39,267 bases of DNA from an uncultured bacterium (GTDB taxonomy: Bacteria > Bacillota > Clostridia > Oscillospirales > CAG-272): positions 1-39,267 of the forward strand of contig CASFDI010000026.1 in the NCBI GenBank assembly GCA_949293405.1, written 5' to 3'. Positions 16,577-23,689 of this stretch are shown here, piece by piece. The translations under genes and the position numbers were made by a program. Under the pieces are notes generated by a model that searched no databases, was not told the DNA's origin, and saw only the letters and a list, made by a program, of their open reading frames with translations. Position 1 is the stretch's first letter, and every line of letters starts with the position of its first letter.

Positions 16577-18100
16577 ATGAGCCGAAGCCAAAAAATAAGA
16601 CTCTCCATGCTGGCGACCGCGCTGCTTACCGCGGCGGCCGTGCTGGTACGCACATTGGCCGTTCTGCTGGATTTTGAGCCGGACAGCGGTTACTTTGTCA
16701 GCGGGAGCGCACGGCTGATCTGGAGCAATATCCTGCTGGTACTTGCCATTATACCCGGCGTGGTTCCCATGCTTTCCGCAGGCAGCGCGGTGCGCCTGCG
16801 CGTGCGCCGTATTTCCCTGCCTCACCTGTTCGCCACAGCACTGCTGACCCTGATGTTTCTGTCCATGGCAGTGTATCATGTGTCAGTACTCTTTCGCTTT
16901 ATTGCTGCTCCGCACACGCTGTTCAATGTACGGCAGGTTGTGGTTTCGTTGCTGGCGGCCATCTCTGCCGGTATCGCGGGGGGTTCGGCGCTGCTCGACA
17001 TCAACTTCAACGGCCGGCTGCCGCGGGCACGCTTTCTGCTGAATCTGTGCGGTGCTTTGTTCTGTTGCGCCTATACCATGTTTCTCTATTATGAGCAGTC
17101 CCTTCCCCTGAATGCCGAGGTCAAGGTGCTCGACGAGATGGCGATGCTCGCCGTGGCAGTGTTCCTTCTGATGGAATGCCGGATCACGCTGGACCGTCCC
17201 ATGTGGAAAGTCCGTTTCCTGCTGGGATATGCCGCGTTTGTAATGACAGCTACCGCTTCCATTCCCGCCCTGCTGTATCATTTTATAAAAGGGGAAAGCC
17301 TGTTCATGGGCACCGTTCATCCGTTTCTCCTGTTCGGATTCACCATTTATGTACTTGCGCAACTTCTGCAGACCGAGGCCGGAAAGGCGGAACCCGAAAC
17401 CGGATTTTTTGCTGATCTTGAGCACCTTTCCGAAGAGGAAGAAGAACAGGATGACGAGCCCGAGCAGCTGACGGTGGACAGTCTGCTGGACGATGCGGCC
17501 ACCTCCGCCCCAACCGGCACGGCATCCGCACCGACCGAAGACAGTGATGTCATCCCGGAACCGGTATCCGAACCGGATGAAAAGAAAATTCCGGAGCCCG
17601 TGACTCCGGCGCAGCCCGAACCCGTCTCACCGGGCGTGCTCCGTGCCGATCGCGATCCCGCAAGCGAAAACCCGCTGGACGCCATTCCCCAGGTACAATA
17701 TACCCCGTACACGCCTCCTGCTTCCGCCGGCCGGAATGCTGTCAGCCAGCAGAATCTCTCTTCCCCGGATGCCTCCCCTGTACAGAAGCCGAATCCGCTG
17801 GATGCTATTCCGCAGGTGCAGCAGCCTGATCCCCTGGATGCCATCCCACAAGTGCAGCAGCCTGATCCCCTGGATGCCATTCCTCAGGTGCAGCAGCCTG
17901 GTCCCCTGGATGCCATTCCTCAGGTGCAGCAGCCTGATCCGCTGGATGCCATTCCTCAGGTGCAGCAACCCGATCCGCTGGATGCCATTCCTCAGGTGCA
18001 GCAGCCCGATCCGCTGGATGCCATTCCTCAGGTGCAGCAGCCCGATCCGCTGGGTGCCATTCCTCAGGTGCAGGAATCTTCCTCGCCAAAGCAACCCTGA
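16577..18100 (+). CDS. Multi-pass membrane protein with tandem PDPLDAIPQVQQ repeats
   Basis: I do not recognise the family. The ATG at 16577 has an AGAGG ribosome site; the product is 507 residues. Residues 1 to about 265 hold seven or eight hydrophobic spans. An acidic linker follows (a run of Glu in HLSEEEEEQDDEPEQ), then a Pro/Glu/Ala/Thr-rich stretch, then eight tandem 12-residue repeats of consensus PDPLDAIPQVQQ (residues 405-500). One diverged copy (ENPLDAIPQVQY) lies about 40 residues before the array. The tail is probably extended and cytoplasmic or surface-exposed depending on topology. The gene is divergent from rpsJ and ends in a strong terminator before polA. Function unknown; a sensor-like or scaffold role would be speculation. 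Confidence 0.8.
   Translation: MSRSQKIRLSMLATALLTAAAVLVRTLAVLLDFEPDSGYFVSGSARLIWSNILLVLAIIPGVVPMLSAGSAVRLRVRRISLPHLFATALLTLMFLSMAVYHVSVLFRFIAAPHTLFNVRQVVVSLLAAISAGIAGGSALLDINFNGRLPRARFLLNLCGALFCCAYTMFLYYEQSLPLNAEVKVLDEMAMLAVAVFLLMECRITLDRPMWKVRFLLGYAAFVMTATASIPALLYHFIKGESLFMGTVHPFLLFGFTIYVLAQLLQTEAGKAEPETGFFADLEHLSEEEEEQDDEPEQLTVDSLLDDAATSAPTGTASAPTEDSDVIPEPVSEPDEKKIPEPVTPAQPEPVSPGVLRADRDPASENPLDAIPQVQYTPYTPPASAGRNAVSQQNLSSPDASPVQKPNPLDAIPQVQQPDPLDAIPQVQQPDPLDAIPQVQQPGPLDAIPQVQQPDPLDAIPQVQQPDPLDAIPQVQQPDPLDAIPQVQQPDPLGAIPQVQESSSPKQP
17666..17701 (+). repeat. Isolated diverged copy of the 36-bp repeat
   Basis: This segment encodes ENPLDAIPQVQY and stands 87 bases before the tandem array. It uses different synonymous codons from the array copies, so it is older than the array expansion. 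Confidence 0.75.
17789..18076 (+). repeat. Tandem array of eight 36-bp coding repeats
   Basis: Eight head-to-tail 36-base units in frame encode P-x-P-L-x-A-I-P-Q-V-Q-(Q/E). Residue 2 of the unit is N, D, D, G, D, D, D, D and residue 5 is D except for G in the last copy. Later copies are almost identical at DNA level (CATTCCTCAGGTGCAGCAG), while the first two use other codons. This gradient indicates recent slippage or unequal crossing-over within the array. Confidence 0.93.
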
Positions 18101-18108
18101 CTTATGCG

Positions 18109-18167
18109 CCGCGGCCGAACCGCCCGAGCCGCTCCATGCGGTTTTACGGCGGCCGCGGTGTTTTTTT
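18109..18167 (+). terminator. Terminator after the repeat protein gene
   Basis: CCGCGGCCG (18109-18117) pairs with CGGCCGCGG (18150-18158), with an inner stem AACCGC (18118-18123) and GCGGTT (18138-18143). Seven T follow at 18161-18167. A strong rho-independent terminator. Confidence 0.88.
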
Positions 18168-18192
18168 GTCTCGGAAAGCACAATAATATAAT
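18164..18192 (+). promoter_or_regulatory. Probable polA promoter overlapping the terminator tail
   Basis: TATAAT (18187-18192) is a perfect -10. The -35 is poor: TTTTGT at 18164-18169 with 17-base spacing, within the T tract of the preceding terminator. Transcription would begin near 18199, 33 nt before the polA ATG. Confidence 0.5.
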
Positions 18193-18231
18193 GTAGAAAA
18201 CCGGCCCGTCCGGTAAGAAAAGGAACTCCTT

Positions 18232-20760
18232 ATGAAAACCATCCTGGTAATCGACGGAAACAGCATCATCAACCGCTCATTTTACGGTATTCGTACGCTC
18301 ACTACGCAGGACGGCAGACATACCAATGCCATCTATGGCCTGCTGACCACGGTCAGCAGGCATCTGGAAACCTGCCGGCCGGACTATGCTGCAGTTGCCT
18401 TTGACCGCAAGGAACCCACCTTCCGGCATGAACTGTATCACGATTACAAGGCAGGGCGCCGTCCCACTCCTCCCGAACTGCTTTCGCAGTTTCCGGACGC
18501 GAAGGCATGCCTTACGGCAATGGGTATCACCGTTCTGGAACAGCCCGGATATGAAGCGGATGACCTGCAGGGAACCATCGCGCACTTGGCGGATACCATG
18601 CCTGATACACACTGCTATATTCTGTCGGGAGACCGGGATCTGCTGCAGCTGATTTCCGACTCGGTGACTGTTCTGCTCGCCACCAACAAGGACACGCTGG
18701 TCATGGACCGTGATGCTTTTTTTGCCCAGTACGGAATCGAACCGCAACAACTGGTTGATGCCAAAGCGCTGATGGGAGATTCCTCCGACAACATTCCGGG
18801 CGTTCCGGGGATCGGGGAAAAAACCGCCCTGCAGCTGATTGCGGATTTCGGCTCGCTTGACGGGGTGTACGAGCATCTGGACGATTCCCGCATCAAAAAA
18901 GGGGTGCGAGCCAAACTGGAAGCAGGGCGTGATTCGGCAGTACTTTCGCGAAAACTGGCTGCCATCTGTACCGATGCTCCGCTTCCGGTGCCCCTTTCAG
19001 ATATGAATTACAGGGGGTTTGATGTTCCTGTGCTTCGGGAACGCCTGATAAACCTGGAGTTTACCAATCTGATCCGGAAAATGGGGCTCGACCGGGAACA
19101 GCCGGAAGCAACATCCCCTGCGGCAGAGTCGCAACCGGTTCCCTGCTTTACGCAGGCCGATGCCGCTCTGCTGTCCCGCCAGTGTACAGCCGGTTTTTCC
19201 GTACAGGTGCTGCCGGACGGCTGGTATTTCAGTTGTACAGACGGCAATTATGTCTACCGTGAGGATCCCTCAGAACTTGCGCCCCTTTTTTCGGATGCGG
19301 ACCGGAAGATCATCTGTTACGATGCAAAAGCACTCTGGCATCTTCTGCGCCGGCACGGAATCACCCCCGCGCCCGTTATGCGTGACCTGATGCTCTATGC
19401 CTATGTCTGCAACGCGGCAGCAGGGCAGCCCTCCCTGAGCGGTTTGCTTATGCGCCAGACCGGGCAACTGTTGCCGGACGGTGCACCGGGAGTACACCTG
19501 TTTGCTGGAGCAGAAGCCTCTTTGCGTGATCAGATTGAACAGATGGGTTCCCTTCCGCTGCTTGAACAGATTGAACTTCCGCTTGCCCCCGTACTGGCAG
19601 AAATGGAAGAACGGGGGGTACGGATTGACCGGGAAGGCATGCTGGCATACGCAGATCAGCTGGACCGTGCCGCGGCAGACTGTGCCGAATCGGTGTATGA
19701 AATGGCAGGGCATGTCTTCAATCTCAATTCTCCCAAACAACTCGCTCAGGTCCTGTACGAAGAACTTCAGCTTCCAGCCCCGCGTAAAACGCGGAGCGGT
19801 TACTCCACAGATGCCGAAACACTTGAAAAACTCCGTTATCTCCACCCCGCTGTGGATCAGATTCTGGAATACAGGCAACTGACCAAACTTTCCGGAACCT
19901 ATGCGCGGGGGCTGCCCGCCCTCACAGATGAAAACAATCGTTTACACACAGACTTCAAGCAGGCATTGACTGCCACCGGCAGGCTCTCCTCTGCTGAGCC
20001 CAATCTGCAGAATATTCCGATCCGCACTCCGCTCGGCAGACAGATGCGCAACTATTTCGTTACAGACCCCGGGTATGTACTGGTAGATGCGGATTACTCA
20101 CAGATTGAACTGCGCCTGCTTGCACACCTTTCGCAGGATCCAGTGATGTGTGAAGCATTCCGGCAGGAACAGGACATTCACCGCCGGACTGCCGCGCAGG
20201 TCTTCGGAATCCCGGAAGAGGAGGTCACGCCCGAGCAGCGCAAGCGTGCAAAAGCAATTAACTTCGGGATTATCTACGGGATCGGCGCCTATTCCCTGTC
20301 CGGAGACCTTGGTATATCGGTAGCGCAGGCCAAACGGTATATTGAGCAATACCTGGGCGAATTCCCGAAAGTGGGTGCCTTTCTGGAGGAAACAGTGGCA
20401 CACGCCGAAGCGGACGGTTACACCACCACACTGTTCGGCAGACGCCGCAACATTCCCGAACTTCACGCATCCAAAGCCCCTCTGCGTGCTTTCGGAAAGC
20501 GGGTTGCCATGAACAGCCCCCTGCAGGGCAGTGCGGCGGATATTATGAAGATCGCCATGCTGCATGTCCGACGCCGTCTCTCACAATCCTGGCCCGATGC
20601 GCATCTGGTCATGCAGGTGCATGACGAGCTGCTGGTGGAAGCACCTGCCGCGCAGGCCGAGGAGGTGGCAGCCGCCGTAAAGGACGAAATGGAGAATGCC
20701 GCCTCTCTTCTGGTACCCCTGACCGTGGATGTATCGATTGCTTCCACCTGGTTGAAATGA
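18232..20760 (+). CDS. polA: DNA polymerase I with inactive proofreading domain
   Basis: PolA fills gaps and removes RNA primers in replication and repair. The 842 residues comprise a 5' nuclease domain (about 1-290, with VIDGNSIINRSFYG, YEADDLQGTI, GDRDLLQL and GDSSDNIPGVPGIGEKTA), a middle domain (about 305-455) and the polymerase domain (about 460-842). Motif A has Asp619 and Asp621 in VDADYSQIELRLL. Motif B is KRAKAINFGIIYG (671-683). Motif C is QVHDELLVE with Asp798. The middle domain lacks the D-x-E and other carboxylates of an active 3'-5' exonuclease, so it should not proofread, as in Thermus and many Firmicutes. The ATG is preceded by AAAAGGA. Confidence 0.96.
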   Translation: MKTILVIDGNSIINRSFYGIRTLTTQDGRHTNAIYGLLTTVSRHLETCRPDYAAVAFDRKEPTFRHELYHDYKAGRRPTPPELLSQFPDAKACLTAMGITVLEQPGYEADDLQGTIAHLADTMPDTHCYILSGDRDLLQLISDSVTVLLATNKDTLVMDRDAFFAQYGIEPQQLVDAKALMGDSSDNIPGVPGIGEKTALQLIADFGSLDGVYEHLDDSRIKKGVRAKLEAGRDSAVLSRKLAAICTDAPLPVPLSDMNYRGFDVPVLRERLINLEFTNLIRKMGLDREQPEATSPAAESQPVPCFTQADAALLSRQCTAGFSVQVLPDGWYFSCTDGNYVYREDPSELAPLFSDADRKIICYDAKALWHLLRRHGITPAPVMRDLMLYAYVCNAAAGQPSLSGLLMRQTGQLLPDGAPGVHLFAGAEASLRDQIEQMGSLPLLEQIELPLAPVLAEMEERGVRIDREGMLAYADQLDRAAADCAESVYEMAGHVFNLNSPKQLAQVLYEELQLPAPRKTRSGYSTDAETLEKLRYLHPAVDQILEYRQLTKLSGTYARGLPALTDENNRLHTDFKQALTATGRLSSAEPNLQNIPIRTPLGRQMRNYFVTDPGYVLVDADYSQIELRLLAHLSQDPVMCEAFRQEQDIHRRTAAQVFGIPEEEVTPEQRKRAKAINFGIIYGIGAYSLSGDLGISVAQAKRYIEQYLGEFPKVGAFLEETVAHAEADGYTTTLFGRRRNIPELHASKAPLRAFGKRVAMNSPLQGSAADIMKIAMLHVRRRLSQSWPDAHLVMQVHDELLVEAPAAQAEEVAAAVKDEMENAASLLVPLTVDVSIASTWLK

Positions 20761-20785
20761 CCCGTAATATGTAAATGTTTATTGT

Positions 20786-20829
20786 CAAATCAGGGACCGG
20801 AACGCTGAAGCTTTCCGGCCCCTGATTTG
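20786..20829. terminator. Bidirectional terminator between polA and the SipL-like gene
   Basis: CAAATCAGG at 20786-20794 pairs with CCTGATTTG at 20821-20829, and CCGGAA pairs with TTCCGG inside it. T-rich sequence follows on the plus strand (TTTGTTTG) and A-rich sequence precedes it, so it can serve both converging genes. Confidence 0.75.
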
Positions 20830-20877
20830 TTTGTATAGGCAACACCGTTTCCCCGGACGGGGAGGACTCTTCTGTGC

Positions 20878-22446
20878 TTACAGTTCGATCAGCAGTTTAT
20901 TGTAACCGTCGAGTGAGCCGGGTCTGCCGGGGTCCGTACGCATTTCTTCCGGCAGTTCATTGCAGCTTACAACCGTATCAAGCGGAACCCCGAACTGCTT
21001 GGCGATACTCCATAAAGTGTCCTGCTCATCCGGATAAACCGCCACCAGATGAGCGCCGGTACGCTGACAGGTCTGTTCACGGTCTGCGGTTGCCCCGCAT
21101 ACCACCCGTCCCGTAAGAGGGGCTGTGACTTCAGCCTGTACAGAGAGGTCTGCAGTCACATGAATCTGTGCGGCATCCATACCGGCAGCTACCCGCACCA
21201 CCACCGGAACGGCATCAATCCGTGCATCGGCAGGAGCCTCGGCATCCATCTGGGTCTCCAGGCAGAAAGGCAGTACCATACTTCTGGCGGCAGGTGCCGG
21301 TATTCCTTCCTCTCCGGAAGACACGCTTCCCAGCAGATTGACCCGCGCCTTTCCCTGTACGCGAAGCGTTCGCCCCTCGGTCTCAGCATGAGATTCCACA
21401 ACCGAGGCGCTGACATCCGAAATGCTCTCCAGCATGCCGCCTTCGTCACGCTCTCCCTCGCCGTCCGCACTGCCACAAAATGAGGAACACCACAGACTGA
21501 CCACCGTATCCAGAGGTTCGGTCTGTGCCTGCATTGCATAGGCGGTTCCGTATACATCGCTCACCACGGACAGCGACTCATTGCGTACCGCTTCCCCGAA
21601 CAGCTCATAGGTGACATCAAACAGCACATCGCCTCCGCCCGCCTCCTCAGCAACCGTTGCCTGCACATTTCTGCAGAAGCCGAATACCCGCACCCGGTCT
21701 TCCCCGTGCACACCTTCTGCAGGGACCGATTGTTCAAAGGGAACACGCCGCTCCACCGCATACGGTATCGGAGCAGGTGTCCCTTCCGCGTGCGGACCGG
21801 TCAGCAGCGCCTTGATCCATAGATCTCCCCTGCACACCACGCACCCCTGTGCTGCGCGGCATTCCCCAGGCAGCACACGCGCCTCACACAGCAATACTTC
21901 AACCGGTTCCTGCGTATCCGCTCTGGCCGTATCGCGCACCGACAGTTCTCCGGAGGAAAAAGGAACAGCACGGCGCGAGAGGCGCTCGGACATCAGGCGT
22001 TCCGCCTGTTCGTCCGCAAGCAAGGGCAGAATGCCGGGCGTGACCGGTTCATTTTCGTACCCGACTGCCCAGGTATTCACTACGGAACGAAGATTCAGCC
22101 GGCGCGGTCCGGTGGGACGGCAGATGACCGAATCCAGCCCGCTCCGTGCACAGATATCTCCTTCACGCAATACCGCAGCCATACTGCACTCATAAGGCAG
22201 TGTCAGCTGGGCTGCCGCAACCTGCCCCTCTCCGTCCGTGTACAGCACGCTGTGCTGCACATTACCGGCAAACTCGGTCCGGTCTCCGGAAACATAACTC
22301 CCCGCCGGAATGACAGCCGAACGCACCTCCAGAATACGGCGCATCTCGGGTTTGTAATCCGGAAGTGTCAGTTCCCCCGCCGCGTCGGCATACAACATCT
22401 CTCCGCCCCGGATTTTTTGCCGTTCTTCATATCTTCTTTCGTCCAT
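20878..22446 (-). CDS. SipL-like spore coat morphogenetic protein (DUF3794 repeats, C-terminal LysM)
   Basis: The 522-residue product has no signal peptide. It contains repeated DUF3794/SPOCS-like segments, for example ADAAGELTLPDYKPEMRRIL near the start, VYGTAYAMQAQTEPLDTVVS in the middle and further copies to about residue 455. It ends with a LysM domain from about residue 465 with YPDEQDTLWSIAKQFGVPLD and YNKLLIEL. This architecture and length match SipL of Clostridioides difficile, which binds SpoIVA on the forespore and is needed for coat encasement. ATG 22446 follows AAAGGAG. A sigma-E-like promoter lies directly upstream, which fits mother-cell expression. Other DUF3794-LysM proteins exist, so the exact orthology is inferred. 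Confidence 0.78.
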   Translation of the reverse strand: MDERRYEERQKIRGGEMLYADAAGELTLPDYKPEMRRILEVRSAVIPAGSYVSGDRTEFAGNVQHSVLYTDGEGQVAAAQLTLPYECSMAAVLREGDICARSGLDSVICRPTGPRRLNLRSVVNTWAVGYENEPVTPGILPLLADEQAERLMSERLSRRAVPFSSGELSVRDTARADTQEPVEVLLCEARVLPGECRAAQGCVVCRGDLWIKALLTGPHAEGTPAPIPYAVERRVPFEQSVPAEGVHGEDRVRVFGFCRNVQATVAEEAGGGDVLFDVTYELFGEAVRNESLSVVSDVYGTAYAMQAQTEPLDTVVSLWCSSFCGSADGEGERDEGGMLESISDVSASVVESHAETEGRTLRVQGKARVNLLGSVSSGEEGIPAPAARSMVLPFCLETQMDAEAPADARIDAVPVVVRVAAGMDAAQIHVTADLSVQAEVTAPLTGRVVCGATADREQTCQRTGAHLVAVYPDEQDTLWSIAKQFGVPLDTVVSCNELPEEMRTDPGRPGSLDGYNKLLIEL

Positions 22447-22476
22447 GCCGCTTCTCCTTTGTGCTGTTTTTGCTAC

Positions 22477-22505
22477 AGTTTATGAGTTGCACGGCTTCTT
22501 TATGC
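22477..22505 (-). promoter_or_regulatory. Candidate sigma-E (mother-cell) promoter of the SipL-like gene
   Basis: On the minus strand GCATAAA (22499-22505) is followed after 14 bases by CATAAACT (22477-22484). The latter matches seven of eight positions of the Bacillus sigma-E -10 (CATACAnT), and the spacing is right. The start would be near 22470, 24 nt before the ATG. I see no consensus sigma-A promoter here. Confidence 0.5.
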
Positions 22506-22528
22506 CTTCTTTCATGTAACCGATAAAA

Positions 22529-22555
22529 AGGCGTATCAGGGGACCTGATACGCCT
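22529..22555 (-). terminator. Terminator of the small proline-rich gene
   Basis: A 12-bp perfect stem (22529-22540 with 22544-22555, GGCGTATCAGG core) with a three-base loop is followed on the minus strand by TTTTTATC. It lies 25 nt after the stop at 22580. Confidence 0.85.
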
Positions 22556-22579
22556 GCTTCCATGCCGGATTGGTCATCC

Positions 22580-22747
22580 TCAGATAAACGAGGGCGGCTG
22601 AGGGTCCATGACAGGAGGCAATTCGGGATCGCGGGGCGGAATACGGACCTGCCCCGGGGCCGCCGTGCCGGGTTCCTGCTTATTCGGCAGATCGGTCGGT
22701 TCTTTCCCCGGCATGCGACGCTTTTCTCTGCGAAGCGGATCTTCCAT
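22580..22747 (-). CDS. Small proline-rich hypothetical protein
   Basis: From ATG 22747 the product is 55 residues, starting MEDPLRREKRRMPGKEPTDL. Pro, Arg and Glu dominate, and the last third reads PRDPELPPVMDPQPPSFI. No hydrophobic span is seen, so it should be soluble and disordered. AAAGGAAG lies upstream of the ATG. It stands alone between two terminators (22770-22806 and 22529-22555), which supports it being transcribed; read-through from the aldolase gene is possible because its own promoter is not obvious. Family unknown. Confidence 0.5.
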   Translation of the reverse strand: MEDPLRREKRRMPGKEPTDLPNKQEPGTAAPGQVRIPPRDPELPPVMDPQPPSFI

Positions 22748-22769
22748 TTCAGGCTTCCTTTCTATCAAT

Positions 22770-22806
22770 AAAATAAGGACGGAAGAACATCTTCCGTCCT
22801 TATTTT
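22770..22806 (-). terminator. Terminator of the class II aldolase gene
   Basis: A 17-bp perfect inverted repeat (22770-22786 with 22790-22806) closes on a three-base loop. On the minus strand the stem ends TTATTTT. It is 21 nt past the stop codon. Confidence 0.88.
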
Positions 22807-22827
22807 GAGCAGAAACGCTCCGCTTTA

Positions 22828-23586
22828 TTACTTTTTCAGCTCCGCGACCACACGGCGGACGATTTCATCAACCAGTTCTTCGTCAACACCCAGCTTGGTG
22901 CCCTTCTTGCCGTTATAGCCCGGATGATGTCCCTTCAGGCCGAATGCGCGCCGCACATCCATCAACTTTGCCATCTGCTCCTCGGTGAACTCATTCACAC
23001 CGTGAATCTGATAGGCCATCAGATAGATTTTAGCATAGAATTCGGTGGACTCCATATTGAAATAAGCCCGTATCAGCGAGTCCCCCACCGTCAGGGCACC
23101 GTGATTCTGCAAAAGAAACGCATCATGATCCTGCAGATAGGGCATCAGAGAATCGGGCACTTCCTCGGTAGACGGGGTCGCATAGGCGCATACCGGTACC
23201 GATCCGAGAAAAATCACCGCTTCCGGCATGATATACTTGTCAAGCGGTACATTGGCCACCGCAAACGCGGTAGCAGTGGGCGGATGCGCATGCACAACGC
23301 TGCGTACATCCGGGCGCTCCCGGTATACCCGCAGGTGCATCTTGAACTCGGAGGAAGGGCGGTATGTATCGTTGGCTTCCAGCATCTTGCCTTCTCCGTC
23401 AACATGCAGAATCATGTCAGGCGTCATGTACCCCTTTGACACACCGGTAGGCGTGCAAAGGAAAGTCCCGTCTTCCAGTTTTACGGAAATGTTTCCGTCA
23501 TTTGCAGCCACAAAACCGTTCTGATAAATCCGGCGGCCTATATCGCAGATTTCTTCTTTTACCTGCAGAATTTGTTCCTGTGTCAT
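22828..23586 (-). CDS. Class II aldolase, fuculose-phosphate type, with encapsulation-peptide-like tail
   Basis: The 252 residues belong to the class II aldolase/adducin family, whose zinc enzymes cleave sugar phosphates such as L-fuculose-1-phosphate into dihydroxyacetone phosphate and an aldehyde. The zinc ligands are visible as Glu80 (PSSEFKMHL), His99 and His101 (VVHAHPPTATAF) and His162 (QNHGALTVGD), and the phosphate-binding NDGNIS and CTPTGVSKG are present. After the fold, a flexible GHHPGYNGKKGTK linker leads to an amphipathic helix DEELVDEIVRRVVAELKK (about 235-252). That layout resembles the peptides that target enzymes into bacterial microcompartments. The ATG at 23586 is preferred over GTG at 23595 because AAAGG is correctly spaced. 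The gene is single, with its own promoter and terminator. Confidence 0.88.
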   Translation of the reverse strand: MTQEQILQVKEEICDIGRRIYQNGFVAANDGNISVKLEDGTFLCTPTGVSKGYMTPDMILHVDGEGKMLEANDTYRPSSEFKMHLRVYRERPDVRSVVHAHPPTATAFAVANVPLDKYIMPEAVIFLGSVPVCAYATPSTEEVPDSLMPYLQDHDAFLLQNHGALTVGDSLIRAYFNMESTEFYAKIYLMAYQIHGVNEFTEEQMAKLMDVRRAFGLKGHHPGYNGKKGTKLGVDEELVDEIVRRVVAELKK

Positions 23587-23626
23587 CTCTCTCACCTTTC
23601 TTTATGGATCAGTATTCAACAAGTAT

Positions 23627-23655
23627 ATCCTACCGCAAGAGCGGGCATTTGTCAA
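23627..23655 (-). promoter_or_regulatory. Sigma-A promoter of the aldolase gene
   Basis: TTGACA (23650-23655) and TAGGAT (23627-23632) on the minus strand are 17 bases apart. The leader would be about 35 nt. Confidence 0.75.
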
Positions 23656-23664
23656 GCAAATAGC

Positions 23665-23686
23665 GAAAAAAGCACGCATTTGCGCG
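23665..23686 (-). terminator. Probable short terminator after the DUF815 gene
   Basis: A 5-bp stem CACGC (23673-23677) with GCGCG (23682-23686), one wobble pair in one orientation, is followed on the minus strand by six T. It begins four bases after the stop. The stem is short, so efficiency is uncertain. Confidence 0.5.
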
Positions 23687-23689
23687 ATT

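Noticed and set aside
17789..18076. Possible CRISPR array
   Set aside because: The 36-bp units abut without spacers, keep one reading frame and lie inside a gene; no cas genes are near.
22828..23586. Microcompartment locus around the aldolase
   Set aside because: No shell protein or partner enzyme gene lies in the window; only the tail of one enzyme suggests it.
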